Source: Nemopilema nomurai (taxonomy: Eukaryota > Cnidaria > Scyphozoa > Rhizostomeae > Rhizostomatidae). Taken from it: a stretch of 64,000 nt of DNA. The stretch spans positions 600,727 through 664,726 of the forward strand of contig ML133382.1 in the NCBI GenBank assembly GCA_003864495.1, read 5' to 3'. A model generated the notes under the pieces. It was not told the DNA's origin. It did no database searches and saw only the letters and a program-made list of their open reading frames with translations. The position numbers and the translations under genes were made by a program. Numbering within the stretch: position 1 is the stretch's first letter; every line of letters starts with the position of its first letter. Below, in pieces: positions 23,201 through 38,200 of the stretch.

Positions 23201-26200
23201 AGAAAGTAAATACCATATCATATCTGATGTGGAAGTTGATCCAATTGCTCTGTTATTTACAAAGGTTTGAAGAAAACGCCTTTTGACATGGCAATTTGTC
23301 GCGAAGTTAAGTAACGGCATCAGTGCTTTAATTTGTTTTGGTTATGAAATAGTAATTATTTTCATAATTTCAGCTACCCGAGAGGTAATGAAAAGAATGC
23401 AGATTGTTTTGAATTCCACAATTTGTCGCAACGAAAGACGACGTTTTGTTATTAGTTTGCAAAAGCTGGTGCACATCAGCTCTAATTTCTGCCTTTGATC
23501 TGCAGGCTTTTCGCAGTAAAGGTCAATGCTTTATTGTAAGATTTCGAAAGAACACGCTTTAGATTACTCTCTAAACAAACCCGCTTGCTCAAGCAACTTC
23601 TTGCAAAAGCCTGTTTACCTCAAGGAATTAAGGGTTTCCGTGGATGTTTTTCGTCCTTATATCCCTCAAACCAAAGTGCCATCTCGGCATATACTTTTCA
23701 ATTTACCTAAATAATTTTTATAGCATGGTTGTTATGATTGTCAACCGGGCTGCTTAGAGGTCATAGGAATGAGCTTTACACAGAATTTTCCCGACTTTCA
23801 CCGACGCCAATGCGATCTTGTAAGCCATCAGACAAATCACAATACACTGAAATTGAATGCGATTCGATTTCGCGGCTAATTTTCCGAATGTGTCGATTCT
23901 TTTTTAGCTAATCTAAGTGTGAATGTTTAAAGGAGGCGGGATTGGACTGAAAGCACTTTTTAGTCAAAATTTTGACAATGTAATCTTCTAACGGATTGTC
24001 TACTAGTTTCTAAACCAGCCCTAAACGACTTCAGCCTAAAGGTATTGTGCTTTGCATGCTTGATTTCTTGGTAGTTGGTGCTCTAGTAATTCATGCTTTG
24101 TGCATTCATAAGAACTTCCATTCCTGCTGGTTGTGTTTGCGCAGCTGTGTATGGCTTTGAGATGTTTATAAAATGTCAAAGTCGGCCCAGAATTATCGTA
24201 TAACTGAAAAGCCACGATAGTCACTTATTTATAAATTATAATCGTAAACAGCGGACAAGTCGTTTGCCCCATTTTTAGAGCTGACTTGTGGTGTTGTTTA
24301 TCGCCTTAAAGCTTATTGCAGCGACACCTCTCGCTCTTTATTCAAATATTGATTTTGATTCACTTGACCCGTATAAGACCAGTCAACAGCCGTAGTTTTC
24401 CGTAGTCAATTAAATTTAAGAATGAGAAAACTAAAGTTCCCTTTATAACATGGCTTTGCCTTGGTTTTCCTGGAAAACTGATCTTCAACTGCAAGCCTGC
24501 TTTTCTTTAAAATATACTCGCATTTGTTTACAAGTTGTAATTGCAAAACAAAGGTCAAACGAAGTTATTTCGCTTGGGTTGGCAGTTTATAGAACGAATT
24601 AACTTAATGCCCGTATGAATAAAATGCACTCTTCTAGATGGCAAAATTAACAAGAGGTTGACGACTGTAACCTGTGGCCGGGGTATCGTAAGGCGTGTTT
24701 TAATGAAGCTACTTTACCGTATAAAGCTCTAGGGCGAAGGATCAAGTGGCTTATTACTGTCTAGCCATAATGTGTTATATAATTTATAATGTTCAGCTGA
24801 TGTCACTAAATGAGAAACAAACTTTTCTAATACAGCGCTAAGAATCTAAAGGACGTCTTTTGTCGTCTCACTTTTTATGTTTAATTGTCTACCTTATTTT
24901 TATTCGTTTTGCATTAATCTCTGTCTACGAATTTTGGCCAGGGGTGAGACCTCTCTATAATCTACTCACAGCGAAAGTGTCTGTACAGCTATTTGTTATG
25001 TAGTGTAGTTTAAAAGACTCCAACCTCCAATCGTCTTTACACTCCATAGGTCTAAATATACCTTTTTGAAAAAGTAAGAAACCAGACAAGAAACATATGA
25101 ATTTTGGAGCTAGGAATAAATAAAGTAAGGTAACATAAGCTAGAATTTTAAGATTTGTATAATTACGCGGTATATCAGTGATGGCATCAGATTGAACCAT
25201 AACTAACTTTATATCATACCTTCTTCTTTAACTGAAGGCTGGTATTTTCTCTTTACGGCTCTCATTTACACGATGTACTTGTGGGCTGCAAGTTTAAAGC
25301 TACAGAGTCCGTTATCGGAGGCGTGATCAAGCTACAAAATTAAGCAGATAATCAATACCTTTCCTTATAATTTGCATGCGCATTGCTGGCAAACAGCGAA
25401 TATGACTGTAAACCTTGCCTTAGATAGTGCACTTTTCGTAAACTTTGCAAGATAACGACGTTACGTTGTGACGTTAAATTCCACGTTTGGTGCGATAATC
25501 AGGCGTTAACCTGGCATAAGGTATATATACATGTAATCAGATGTAACAAGCAGTTCAGTCCTACTATAGATCCCAGGCAAAAGACCTGGAAATGCTTCTT
25601 CAATAAATAGATGAAGACTAAATGATTCTTTCGCGCCATACTTTTATCTACTTTTGGACTGTGCGTGACTGTTTCGTGCTTTTTCCTAAAAGGATGACGC
25701 AGATCAATTTAGGGTGACTGTCAGGCTTGTGTCTGTGACAGGAGAAAATAAGACTTGAAACGTACGGAAGGTATTATATCAAATAACAAATCATCCATTT
25801 TCAAATTAGAGTAAGACAAGGAACTGCCAGTTTTTTGTATGCTAATTTCTGGATAACCTCGGCAAACACTCTAAGCTACCAGCTACAATCTTGGTTTCGG
25901 AATTGGTTAGCACAGAATAGTTGCTTGATTTGGAAGCCGATCAATTTACTATTACCAGTTACTGCTAATGAAGGTATTATTTTTTAAAAGTCTAAGCTAA
26001 CAAGGACTTAAAAGGTCTTAGTAAACTGGGATAGCGCAACTAATTAAGTGAGGTAGTTTCTCTATAAACTGCAACGCTAAGAGAAGGCTTTTTCTACTAA
26101 TTAGATTCGGTTTTACACCGATTGTGGTTCTCGATATATTTCGGTCCATTATATAACATTTTACATGTGATGAGTGTCTGTACCGCGAAGGAAGCAGTTG

Positions 26201-29200
26201 GCGCGATTTCAGATATAGTTGCGGTGACCTTGCTGTTCTACGGCAATTTGAAATGCTGTCAACGTCATGGGCGAGCGTGACGTATCTTCACCTCCACTGT
26301 TACGTTTACAGTTACGTTTGCGGTAGCACAGTCTTGCTTGTGTGTGCTCGATATTTGTACTGTCATGTGAGTGTCTTTTGTCTTCATGGTTCTTGAAGGC
26401 CCAGTGTTTCTTGATACCCCTGCTTTGAAGCTAGTCTCTTGCTGGGCACTGTGCATGCTTTCCCTACAGTGCCGTCTCAGTCAGTATCGAACTCTACCTT
26501 GCAGTTAACTCGATGCAACTCCCGGGCTTTTGGTATGTTGGCTCCTGTCTCGTTATCGTGTTGATTGAAGCATCAACTCGCTTTAGTGATCGATTCAGCA
26601 CATGCCGTACATCTTTTCGCCTGAAAGCATAGAATATCGGATTGAGGCAACATTGGACGTAGGCCAGCCAGCAAACTAGTGTGTCCGCCGTCTCCAGCTG
26701 ACACCAGTCCACTCTTTTGTCCCAGCCAAACACATAGAACAGCTGGACGATAAAGAATGGATACCAACAAAGGAAGAAGCCTACAGTGATCAGGAAGAAG
26801 GTCTTTGCTAAGGAAAGCTGTCGTCTGATCGAAAGCCTGCCTTTTGCTTTGCTCTCCATTTTGCAAGAATCGATTTTGCTCGCATGCGACTTGGCGATAA
26901 GGAAGACTTTGATGTAGAACAAGGGGATGACTATTGATGGGATGCCGATGTGAATGATCAGGTAGGTGCCGTATGCCGGCGATGCCAGGTCAAATAGGTA
27001 TTCGCCTTCCGGGGGCTCTTCCTGATACACGTAGATCAGGACGCCGACGAGGATTGACCATGTCCAAGATGACATCATGAAAACGTACGCGCGCCGTGGA
27101 GTCATCGACATATTGTAGTGCAGCGGTCGATTTATGGCTAAGAAGATGTCGAACGTCAGCATGCATAAGCTCAATGATGACTCTGCCAGGAAAGTGAAGA
27201 AAAATGCGTTCCACAATCGGCAGTACGTTGGCGCCAGGGGAAATACTGGGAAGTTATTCCAGTACAGGATGTCGAAGGGCAGCACTGTTAGGGAGGTTAG
27301 CAAGTCGCTAAGGGCCACATTGCTCACGAATATGTAGGAAACGGTGTCGTGCCGGCGTCTTAGAAAGCCAACGACGACCAGAACAACAGTATTACCAATG
27401 GCACCGATAATCAAAATGGATACAATCAACGCCAAGCCGAACTTCCGGGCGTATTCCGGAAGCTGACAATCATGACTGTCAGTGTCATTCGCCATAGCCG
27501 CCTTCAATTGGTCTTCAATCGGCAGAGATGAGATAGCGATCTATACTGCGCTTTCTTGGAGTCAGTTTGCCTTTGATCCTGAACACATTACCAGACGACC
27601 CCTGTTCCCGTTTGATCCCCGTGTTAATTGTCCGTTTGAGCGTATGTCGATGTATTAGCGATGCCGACCCCGTAAGTGCGCTCCGCCTCGGTTCTCTGAC
27701 TGCGAGTCGCTTTTCGTGTTGATTGGTTTTGTTTTCTCGCTCGGGTTTTATCCATCCACCTGCTCCCTCGCAAATAGTTTTTCCAATTAATCGCAAAAGC
27801 GTTCTGTTTTGTGCTAGCGAGAACCGGACATGGGTAATTGTCCAATGAGACGTGCTGATTAAAGTGCATCTATTGACACCGTTCAATTAAGCTATTTAAC
27901 TGTTTAATCGTACCATTGCACAATTTGTCAGCGATGAGCAAACTCTGATTCTAGCATTATTACAACGCTCAGAGAACTTTTAATTCATTTTCAAAGCATC
28001 TTTGAAAGGTAAATCTGCCTTTCACTAGTCGCTCGTTACCTTAGCTCTCTTTCCCAATCAGCATTGAAAGGAATAGATTTAATGTATTTCAGACCGATTC
28101 GTGCGGAGAACCGGCTTTGCCCGACTGGATGGCTGATTGTTTCCGACATTGGACAAACACAACCTACGCGAATATTCCTGCAATATTATCGCTTTGTTTG
28201 CACGGTTTTAAACTAGCAACTTCCCCCTTTTTAAAATTAAATAACTCGTACCAAAATTATGATATACCTTGGACGACTGTCTACTGAAAAGTGGTTTAAG
28301 GTGGGTAAATTGCTTGAAGATATGGTCTTCCATTATTTACCTTGCCGTTCTTCTTCTTCTTCTTCTTCTTCTTCTTGCTCAGTTGAAAGGAAGATGAATC
28401 ATAATAATGAATCGAATGAATATTCAAATTCCAGCCAATAGATTTCCATCTGCTTCTCTCCAAAGTGCTGCAACCACGTGGTCACGTGGCGTCATTATAC
28501 CTTCTTCCAGATTAATGCAAGGGTTGGAAAGAAGGCTACCTCAATATCTTAAAACTGCATTTTCAAGGCCACAGGGTTCTCTCCTCTGGCTAGGCTATTC
28601 CTCATGTTATAGCTCTGATTTTCAAGCAATCTCGACTGCTTTCGGATAATAAGAATGTAGCTTGTTGTAACTTGCCTGCATCAAGTGTGTATGCTAAAGG
28701 AATCACAACATTTCCCATCGTCAGTAGTAGTCTTGATAGCCATTAAACAGAAACAGCAGGGACATCAACAACACCACCAACAACAACAACAACGATCAAT
28801 GATAGCTGGGAGATTTTGTCTGTAACTAACGTAAATACTGCAATGCATTTATTTGTTCGCAGTTTTCAGCCCAAAAGAAAGAGAAGAAAAATGTTTTCGT
28901 ACATATTGCCTAAATCCAAACGTTTTTGTCCTGTAAGAAAATTGTTGGTGAGGACAACCTGTTACTGTCTTTTTAACAGTTATGCAACCTGTTTCAGCGT
29001 TAGTTCTTTTCTGTTTTCATGGATTCATTGATTTTGAGGAAATCCTTTAGTAAACAGAAGGAAGAGATCCAGCACAGTATTTGAATAAGCAGCCGGTATA
29101 GTCAGTGATTGCAAAACGAGCGCCTGTGTTGTTGTTGTTGTCGTCGTCAAAATTTGAATAGAATTGCGTTATTTTTTTAGATAATTGTACTTTCCAAGAA

Positions 29201-32200
29201 TTTGGGACCGTCTGCTTGTAACTTATACTTTTTAGTTCAGGTGCTAATTGCCAGGAATTTGAGATACCCGTAGGATATCCTGCGTGAAAAGCGGAGCGCA
29301 GTTTTCACAGTTTTCACAGAGAACAGTTTTGAGATATTTGATTATGTACAATTCAACGGCCATCAATTTTGAATCGAGCATTCCATTGTAGGTGATCGTA
29401 ATGCCAAAGTGAATATGAACACTTCTAGTTTTAAAGCTTCCTGTACATGCTTACTCTCCGTGAAATTCAAAAAACCTTTTAAGTGATCATTGCCAGTACA
29501 AAACATTTTTTTATTAAATTGGTCCACCAGCCGGCCGGATATCTCGTTTAATCGCCGTATCTGCCTATTAGAAGTGAATTATTAGATAAACATAGCACTA
29601 ATCAGAAGCAAAAGGACTACGCTGTCTCTCTCTATTACTGATCCCATTGCCATTTTTTGCCCTAATTGTGCCTAAACCTGGTTGCTATTGACTGAAACGC
29701 CTGTACCTGCAGTTTTTGAACAGCTTTTACGACCCCATAATTTGCTCAGTAGAACTGCGATCTTCAGATTGTTTTGGACAACTTCGCTCACCATTTTTTA
29801 CAATTTACTTCGAAGCGTTAATTACTTTTTGTCAGATAATTGTGAATTTCCATTTCTATGATTCCAACCAATACGTAATTTATCGTCGATTTGTTTATAT
29901 TTTAAAAGCAATTTATGCGATTCATAGTGCTTTAAATTTTTTATTCGTATTTGTTTAGGTAATATTCTAATGATCGCATCTCTTTGATGTCATCGAATAA
30001 TTTTTTCAATGGTAAAAATTGGTTCCTAACGACCCGGTCCAGTTTTAATTACCTTTCAACTATTTCATCCTCTGTTTTTGACAAATAAGCCGGTTTTGCA
30101 TAACGTCGTAAACTTCAATTTCTTTAGGCCCCAGCTTAAAACATGCAAGTTAAATATCAACAACGGCATTTCATCTATAAAGTTTGCAAAATTACTTCAA
30201 GATGTTTTATCTGCAGTTTGTCGGCGACTTTATTCCGTCTCGTTCTGGGATTCAATTTACGAATACAAATAATTGTGTCAATGCAGCGTTTTGCTAATAT
30301 TTATGTTTTTCATTGGAGATACAGTTAGAATAACTTCTAGATTCGGCCATAGACAGTGTTCACCTGCCTTAGTGGATTCAAAATAAAGCATGATAAAAAT
30401 TGTTATTTGAAGTGACCTTTTGAAAATCAAGCAGAGCTTGTTTTCTTTTATATATATGTACTCCCTTTTGTCATGATCTGATCATAAACAATTTATTCCC
30501 GTGACCGAGTTGCGTTTTGTCTGATTTTAGTAGATTACCTTGCCGGCCTAAAAGTGACCAATTGTGCCCACTGCAAACATGACGTCACTCAATCTGACAT
30601 GGAACCCTAGGGCATAGAATGAGATGACACTCGAAAATGTCATAGTCAGTAACGAAATATAATTCGAGATGCCTCAAAGGACAAAAAGTGCTCGATTTGA
30701 GATGCTGATTTTCTTCCGCAGGTTCTTCGTTGTTGGGTCAGAAGACATGACGGCCAGGGTGTTTTCGGTCACACCGATGGAGGGACATCATCCATTTGTC
30801 GTCGTTGGACATCGAAACAGCATTGTCGGCTGCTTCTTCGAAGAAAACAGCCTAAACGTATCCATTTGAGATATTGCCTACTTCACCAAAGTGTTACCTT
30901 TTTGCTATTTGCACATTTGCAATCTGTTTTAAATTTTTCGCGAAAGCTTATTATCTTAGTGTAATGATTTGCTATTGGCAGCTTGTTTGAAAAGTTGATA
31001 ATTTGTATGACCGAAGATGTGGCGTTTGAAGCTGGAAAGCCTGTTTTTTTATAACAATAAACATGACCTCGTCGAACAACAGGAGCCTCGCCCACTAGCA
31101 TTATTCTAAGAAAACAACCAAAATGATTGAAAATTATATGCCCCTTATAATGATATGATTGAAATGATAAGTTTATATTGCCAAAGGGTTATCGGGTTGT
31201 AAATCTAATTTCTAGAAGAATATCTAATGTAAGGAAAATATGTATTATTTGACGAGTCATTCAATGAATATTGCAGTAAGCCAGTTTGATAATCGTCTTC
31301 TTGGGCTACCAAGCATTTATTTGGCTTTTGTCATTTTTTTCGTTTTTGATCATCGACAAGAATTAACTTTTATTTGAGAAAAAAGGATTCTTGTTGCTTT
31401 AAGAGTTCAATCAATAGTCTATAGCTTTTTACCTGGTAGAAGTCTTGTTGAAGTTTGCTCTTCAATCGTGTGAACTAATTAGAATCTTTAACGGACCAAA
31501 AGTTTTACACAGTTAGTAAGGATGGCGCCTTGATGCACTGGTCTTGCAACAAAGGTCTTTCTGAAGTTAAGGAAGTGAACAGGAAAAGAAAAGCAAACAC
31601 CGAGGAGGCTCTGGAAGCTCAAAATGACGACGTCATCAGTGGTAAGAAATTTTTGTTTGTTTGTTAATTGAATCGTTGGTAATTGCATTTATGTCATCAA
31701 CTGTCAGTTTGTTTGTGACTAGATGCTGTGTTTGAAAATGGAATTTTGTTGACAACGAAGAGAATATAAATGTCGATGACTGGACTGCGTGTAATTTCTA
31801 CAAAATGTTCACTAACCTCAAAAATCACCCGAACAGGGCCATTAACGCCATGAAACTAGCACTTTATTGTTCATAAACAAATATCCTTTTAAAGATTATT
31901 CCCTTTCGGGCCTTTCTTTTCAGCCGATATCCTTAGAAGCGAAAAGCCCCCTTTTTTAGATAATTCTGAACTTTTCAGTTAAATCTCTGTATCTTCGTTA
32001 TTAATTTTCTCGTTACTTTGATGTAATTTTTCGAAAAATATCAAGCTTTTGTGACAAAACCTACCTACATCACTCTAGACTCTGCTGATACAAAAGTTGT
32101 ATGGGGCAGAAAAGCAAAGTATGTTTATTTTCGATTTCTTCATTTATACTTTTCAATGCTTCTCGCATTCATCTCAAAGAAAGGAAAGATATTCGTTTCA

Positions 32201-35200
32201 TTACCTACTAAAGTAGCCACATATACCTACAGTGCGATCTGTTTGTCCTAGGTATAATGAACCCGTCAGGCTCATGATATTTTTAAAGCAACCCAAAACA
32301 TTTCAAATCGGGCTATTTACAGCACTCCTTTGGAGATTAAAAAGACCCAAAACACTTATAACTGCAACTCAGTGGCACTGAATAATCGACTTTTATTTAT
32401 ACTCTGGCAAACTGAAGCAGTAGCCTTTAAGTATTTCCCATGGTTGCTCTGTGTGTCTAGTTTTGCTCGTGTAGCCATGCATCCTTTTTGCAAAGCCTTC
32501 TCGCAATGGCTGGCAAACAGTGGTATCGGAAGCAGATGGTCCTTTTCAAAGTACAAGCGGGGACTTTTTTGGCATGTATTTGAATTATTTGTAAAAATAA
32601 TATTGTGCGGCTGCAAGAAAAGATCCTTTGAGAGGCACCCCGGTCTGTTTGCTATCACCACGTACAATTCTCCTCTTCTTTTTCTAAAAAGTAATTAAAC
32701 TGTTTCCGATTCTTTCAATTTACAATATATTATGTGTTGCTATTTACAATGTTATTGGATTCTTTCAAAATATTGTTGATATTTAATCACTCGTTATGGA
32801 GGTATTCCCTCTATATTCGCATTTATTGTTGTCCTTGCCCTATCCGCGTTCTAAAGAAAAGAGGCTTCGTTTTGAGGTTGCTAATCAGCAGACAGACAGA
32901 TGACACAAAACTATGATGCTGAGGGCTAGGGAGATTTTTGCTCATCGATCCCAATGTCTCTCGTACATTTTCAGTGGTTTATTTATAGCTCTTCTTTTGA
33001 GCTGATACCCACCACAGAAGCTGCTGTCACAAGGTCAATGCCTGGGCACACCCATAAGATGACCATCCAAGAGGGCCTAAGAACGAACTTCGATGACTTG
33101 AATATCAAAAGTCCTAATTCTGTATATTACATTGGAATTATGTTTCCGCTGTTCTATGCTTTTCGAAGTTTCTCTGCTTTGTTTAACACGGTACTGGGAA
33201 AAGGAGTTCTTGATTTAATTGATGCTCATGTACTTTTTTATGCTTCTTATTACATCGAGGTATTTCGTATCAATCCATTTTAGGCATTACTTTTTTCAAG
33301 ACAATACCGATCTGAATTCGGTTCAATATCACAAGAAGTCAAAGATTCTGGTTGCCGGATTTTCAACGGGAGTTTTCATGCTATACGAGCTTCCAGACTT
33401 CATACAGATCCATGCTTTGAGGTATGGTTGTAGCCGATGTCGGTAGCAGGCTGTATCCTATATCGGTGGCGGGTCGTTTCCGATATTAGTGGAATGATAT
33501 ATGCGATATCAGTCGCATGTTATACAGGACTTCCTCACTCTCTTTGGCCATTATCCGTTTACCTTCGGCTTTTATGACCCATTGATTTCCTATCAGGTGA
33601 TGCCAGTGCCCACCTGTTAAAAGCATTTCGATGTTGTTTGTTTAAGGCAGGTCTTTGAAGAGTCCTAAATGTTTTTATTTACAAGCCAGTTCAATATCTG
33701 CAACAAATAATTCATGTTCTCTTTTAATTATGACTGCTAAGCAAAACAAACTCCTGGGCCATTTGATGGCTTTGCATAAAACATTCTAGCTATTTGCAGG
33801 AGTGTGCGCATATATGCAAGGTGCTTTGCGTTGTTAAACCAGACTAAAGGTTTAGAGAGCGTAAAGAGCTGAAGCTAAGCAAAGCCTTTGAACGGCGAAC
33901 TGTTTTTTTGTGATTTGTGGAAAAAGTAAAGTTTGTGTTGCACTAAAGCAGTCTCATGGTTATGTAAAACTGAGATATTCACTTGTCTAATTTTCTTTTG
34001 AAGTTGATACTTGAAGAGGATTGTTATAGAATGCCCACATGTAGTAATTGTTTTAGTTCGTGTGCAACTCATTTTTATTCCCAACAATACCCAACAATTC
34101 TCAGGTTGGTGCAACTCATTTTTAGCATTTCACAGCACCACATATCAAGCATTGCAATCAGCCCGTCGAGCGAATGGCTGGCATTTGGGTCATCATCTCT
34201 TGGGCAGTTGTTGGTTTGGGAGTGGCAAAGCGAGACCTATGTTTTGAAACAACAAGGACATTTCTATGACATGAACGTCCTAGCATATTCAACTGATGGG
34301 CAGCTAATAGCAACCGGTGGTGATGATGGAAAAGTATGTCAATGTTTGCTGTGTTTTCAATATTGTCGTTGCCATGAAGTTAATCGGTTGATGTACACTG
34401 AATCCCTTCAAACTGTCAGTTTCGCTTTTTGAGGCATTATTCTAAGCCTTCCATTTGACAATGCCCACAGAACACGTGACTATGCAATGGTTTTGTTCGA
34501 GCTTGGTTTTGGGGTGTTGAACAGAGAGTGACCCGCATAGAAAAAGTCCCCGAGACGCTAGTTGGCACAGAGTGAGGAAAACCGTATTATATGATGACCC
34601 TTCACTTAATCTAATCTCCTAGGTAAATTTTCAGTTTAAAACATAACATGATGATGAAACTGTTTCTTTTAGGTTAAAGTATGGAACACTGTTTCTGGCT
34701 TCTGTTTTGTTACCTTTCATGAGCACACCGCCGGAGTGACCGGCGTGATATTCAACCAAAATAACAAGGTCGTTCTGAGCTCTTCGCTTGATGGCACGGT
34801 TAGAGCTTTCGACATGACAAGGTATCCCGAAGATGTATTAGCTTGACTTTTTCTGGCATAGTTAGTAGCCAAACTACTGTATTCTATTCTGCTAGATAAT
34901 GTAGAATCGAGTTTGAATTGTCTCAAAGCTGTTTCTGGCCTACACTGCACCATCTTTTCTCGATTTAGGTATCGCAATTTCCGTACATTCGCTTCGCCAA
35001 GGCCTGCTCAATTTTCATGTTTAGCCCTGGAAAGCAGTGGTGAAATCGTGGCAGCAGGATCTGTCAATTCTTTTGAAATATTTGTGTGGTCGATGCAAAC
35101 AGGGCGACTGCTAGAGGTAATGTTGCGAATTCGTTTCACGTGCTTTCCCTGCAGCAAAGGGCTCCATTGGTAACGGCTTACATTGTCTTACATACCAGTG

Positions 35201-38200
35201 CAAGATAACCGTGACCCATTTCCCACCTAGCTATGTTGCAATTCTTTTAGGCTTGCATTGACCTCTTTTAAACACAAAGAGTTGACACAAAGTCACAAAT
35301 AACTTTGCTACAAATACATGGTATCTTTCCGTTTTATCTAACTTTGTCGCCATTTGTCTGAAACAGGTTCTTTCGGGACACGAAGGCCCAGTTTCCAGTC
35401 TAGCTTTCAACCCATCTCAAGCAATTCTCTATTCCGCCTCGTGGGATAAGACATTAAAGGTCTGGGACGTCTTCACTCAAAGTGGTGCTAAGGAAACTTT
35501 GCCATTAGGATCTGACGGTAGAGCCAGCGTCTATTACTTTGTAGTTTTCGTCGGTGACTGTCCTTGTAATCTCTTTGCTACGCCTATTAATGCCTAGGAT
35601 GTTTTGCATTTACGTTTGAGTTAAGGTTGCACTGCAGCTTACTTTATGTTTATGTATATGTTATGAAGCTGACCAACGCGCATTTCGAATAGTAGTTACG
35701 CAGGCTGTTACATTTTAGCGCTGGCAGTGGCTGTTAGGCCAGACGGCGCGGAGGTAGCAGTGGCGACCCTTGACGGACAACTGACATTCTGGCGCCCTGC
35801 TATCGCCATGCAGACTGGATCAATTGAGGGCAGAAATGCCCTTGGCGGCGGCAGGCGCAGAACGGACAAAGTAACGACTAAGAAAATGGAATCTGGAAAG
35901 TGTGTGGCCTTGTTGTTTTTCGTTTCGATTTGCTCCTTGAAGTCCAGCAGCAGGTTTTGCCTTGCGCAACGCCCGTTTCGGTCTAAAATGTTGTTTGATA
36001 AAATGATTTCGTAAAAAGGACCAGAGTCTTAGTTTGCACAAAGTTGTGCCTCATCTTTTCAAAAATACTGCTTTCAACTTTTGAAGAAACATCAGTTTCA
36101 GCCTATTGCTGATCTTTAGAGGTGGTCGGTATTGCAGAAAATCATTATTTTCACAAAGAACATATTGCAATTTTGTTCACAATGAAAGCAATCACATTAC
36201 ACAAAGCAACAAGGAAAATAGTGTAGGCGAAGAGGTATGGGGGCCGATTGCTAGTCCCAATTTGGTTGAGAATGGCGATGCGATAATTAAGGCTATATGA
36301 TGAGAGAATTTTCCGTGTTTAATCGCTGTTTCCTTCAAACATATTCTTTTAGACATCTCCATTAATTATGTATTTAATTGGGTAGGTGTCTTGAGTGTTT
36401 TGACACCTGTTTATGAATGCCCTGTCTAAAACGTTGCAACATTTTTCTGGAAAGTTCTCGACGAATCACCTGGATTATTCTCCCTACAGCGTAGACCTTA
36501 TTGAAAACGTAAAGAGAAAAATTGTCTATGAGATCGTACCAGAGCAGAATTTGACCAAAGCAAATGTATTTCGATAAACGTAGTTTCTCTTTCAAATTTC
36601 ACCTTAGATTATAATCTTGAGGTCGTTTTGACTGCGAGGCTTTTAGTAATTGTTTCTCTTTCGTAGATGTTTCACGACTCTTTGTTATTCGGCTGACGGT
36701 AGTTGTGTCTTGGCAGGAGGAAAGTCAAAATTTATTTCAATTTTTCATGTTGAGCAGCAGGTGATTCTGGCATATTATTATTTATTCGTCATTCAACCCT
36801 GAAGCATTTTTGAAACCACACCCTAGATTGAACATAAAACAGTGTCCATTTTTTATTTGTTTCAGATTCTACTGAGAAAATTTGAAATTTCGAAAAATCG
36901 ATCACTTGATGGAATCCAGGTAACAATTTCTTTTGCTAAGTGGAACATCTTATTTGCTAGGCGGAACATTTTATATGCTAGGTGGGACATTTCACTTTCT
37001 AGGCGGAACATTTTATATGCTAGGTGGGACATTTCACTTTCTAGGTGGGACATTTCACTTTCTAGGTGGGACATTTCACTTTCTAGGTGGGACATTTCAC
37101 TTTCTAGGTGAAACATCCACTTATCCACTTAACTACAAATTCATTCAAAATTTTCCACCGAGCGCAATTGTTGGCTGAGATATTTGTGTACTTCTTAACT
37201 AGCTGCTGCATGTTGAGACGGTCGCTAGAGGGCGTCGTCTAGTATTTTGCTACTAGTATTGGATCATTCAGTTGAAACGAGGGGGTGGCCTCAAAACAAC
37301 TCTTTACAATTTTGATAACAAGTCTAAAATTATCTTTTCTTTTCCATGCGATTTTCTCATCGACCTATTCGTTTCAACGTTGTATCTATCTTTCTGTTTA
37401 TTCACAGATTTTTCTTTATGCGTCTTTCTGTTCAAGTTTTTACATACGTACTTTGGTTGATTTTCCCAATTATGCCAGCATCGTACTATCGTGGTTTTAG
37501 GAAATGCTAAACAGCGCGAACATGACTGAAGCTGGACCCCTTGATCTGGTAGATGACCAAGATTCTGACAAAGAGGACATTGCTCTGCCTGGGGTCATGA
37601 AAGGTGATTTTTATCTTTGAATCGGTTTTCTATATTGTAACAAACTCGCAGTCTTGGGAATCCCATTTACTGCTTTAAAGAGGCAAAATTAGCGCATAAA
37701 CTATTTTTTCGAAAATCGACGAATTTCAATTTCAAATGTCAACTATGATTAGTTCCTAGAAAGCCGTTGCTTATTTTCAAAGATGAAATTTTTCGTTTGT
37801 TATTGCCCCTTGGCCTCCTTGAAGTATGTCCTCTAATTACATTTGTTTTACATTAATTTAGCAAAAAAAATTGTTGTCCACTAATTTTTTGGTTGCAATT
37901 TGATTCCGATTTTTAGGAGACATGAGCTCAAGAAAGGTCTCTCCCGAAGTTCAAACCAAATGTGTCCGGTTCTCACCGACAGGTAAAACTTGAGTCTATG
38001 TTCTATGTTCAAGACTGAGATGTCTCGTGTTAAAGTAATTTGGAACAGCTGGTGTCGTGAATTAGGTAGCACCCACATTGCTGTATAACACTACAGGTAG
38101 AGCTATAGCTGCCTGCTAAATACGTGGACCTCATGACGTCATCAGTATAAATTTATGCTATTGATGTTTGGTTAGAAATGAGGCATCGATGAAACGCAGT

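Larger units (their letters stand above)
22462..30721. other. PWP2 intron 5 (8.3 kb)
   Basis: The intron is bounded by the donor gtgagc at 22462 and the acceptor ttccgcag ending at 30721. It contains the antisense GPCR gene, a CTT microsatellite (28348-28376), a CAA microsatellite (28764-28793), and a double CACGTG site (28475-28488). A TATA-like tatatata at about 25522 followed by a possible initiator (ttcagtcc) near 25554 is present, but no gene could be tied to it. The remainder shows nothing I can support. Confidence 0.8.

Noticed and set aside
32330..32698. 122-codon plus-strand frame between PWP2 exons 8 and 9
   Set aside because: It lies in an intron, has no recognisable family motif, and has a competing frame on the other strand.
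34648..34656. atgatga in a PWP2 intron as a snoRNA C box
   Set aside because: It is about 15 nt from the acceptor with no D box or terminal stem.
36842..37178. Long overlapping open frames on both strands (88-89 codons)
   Set aside because: They come from the 21-bp minisatellite, whose unit is a multiple of three and lacks stops. They lie in PWP2 intron sequence.
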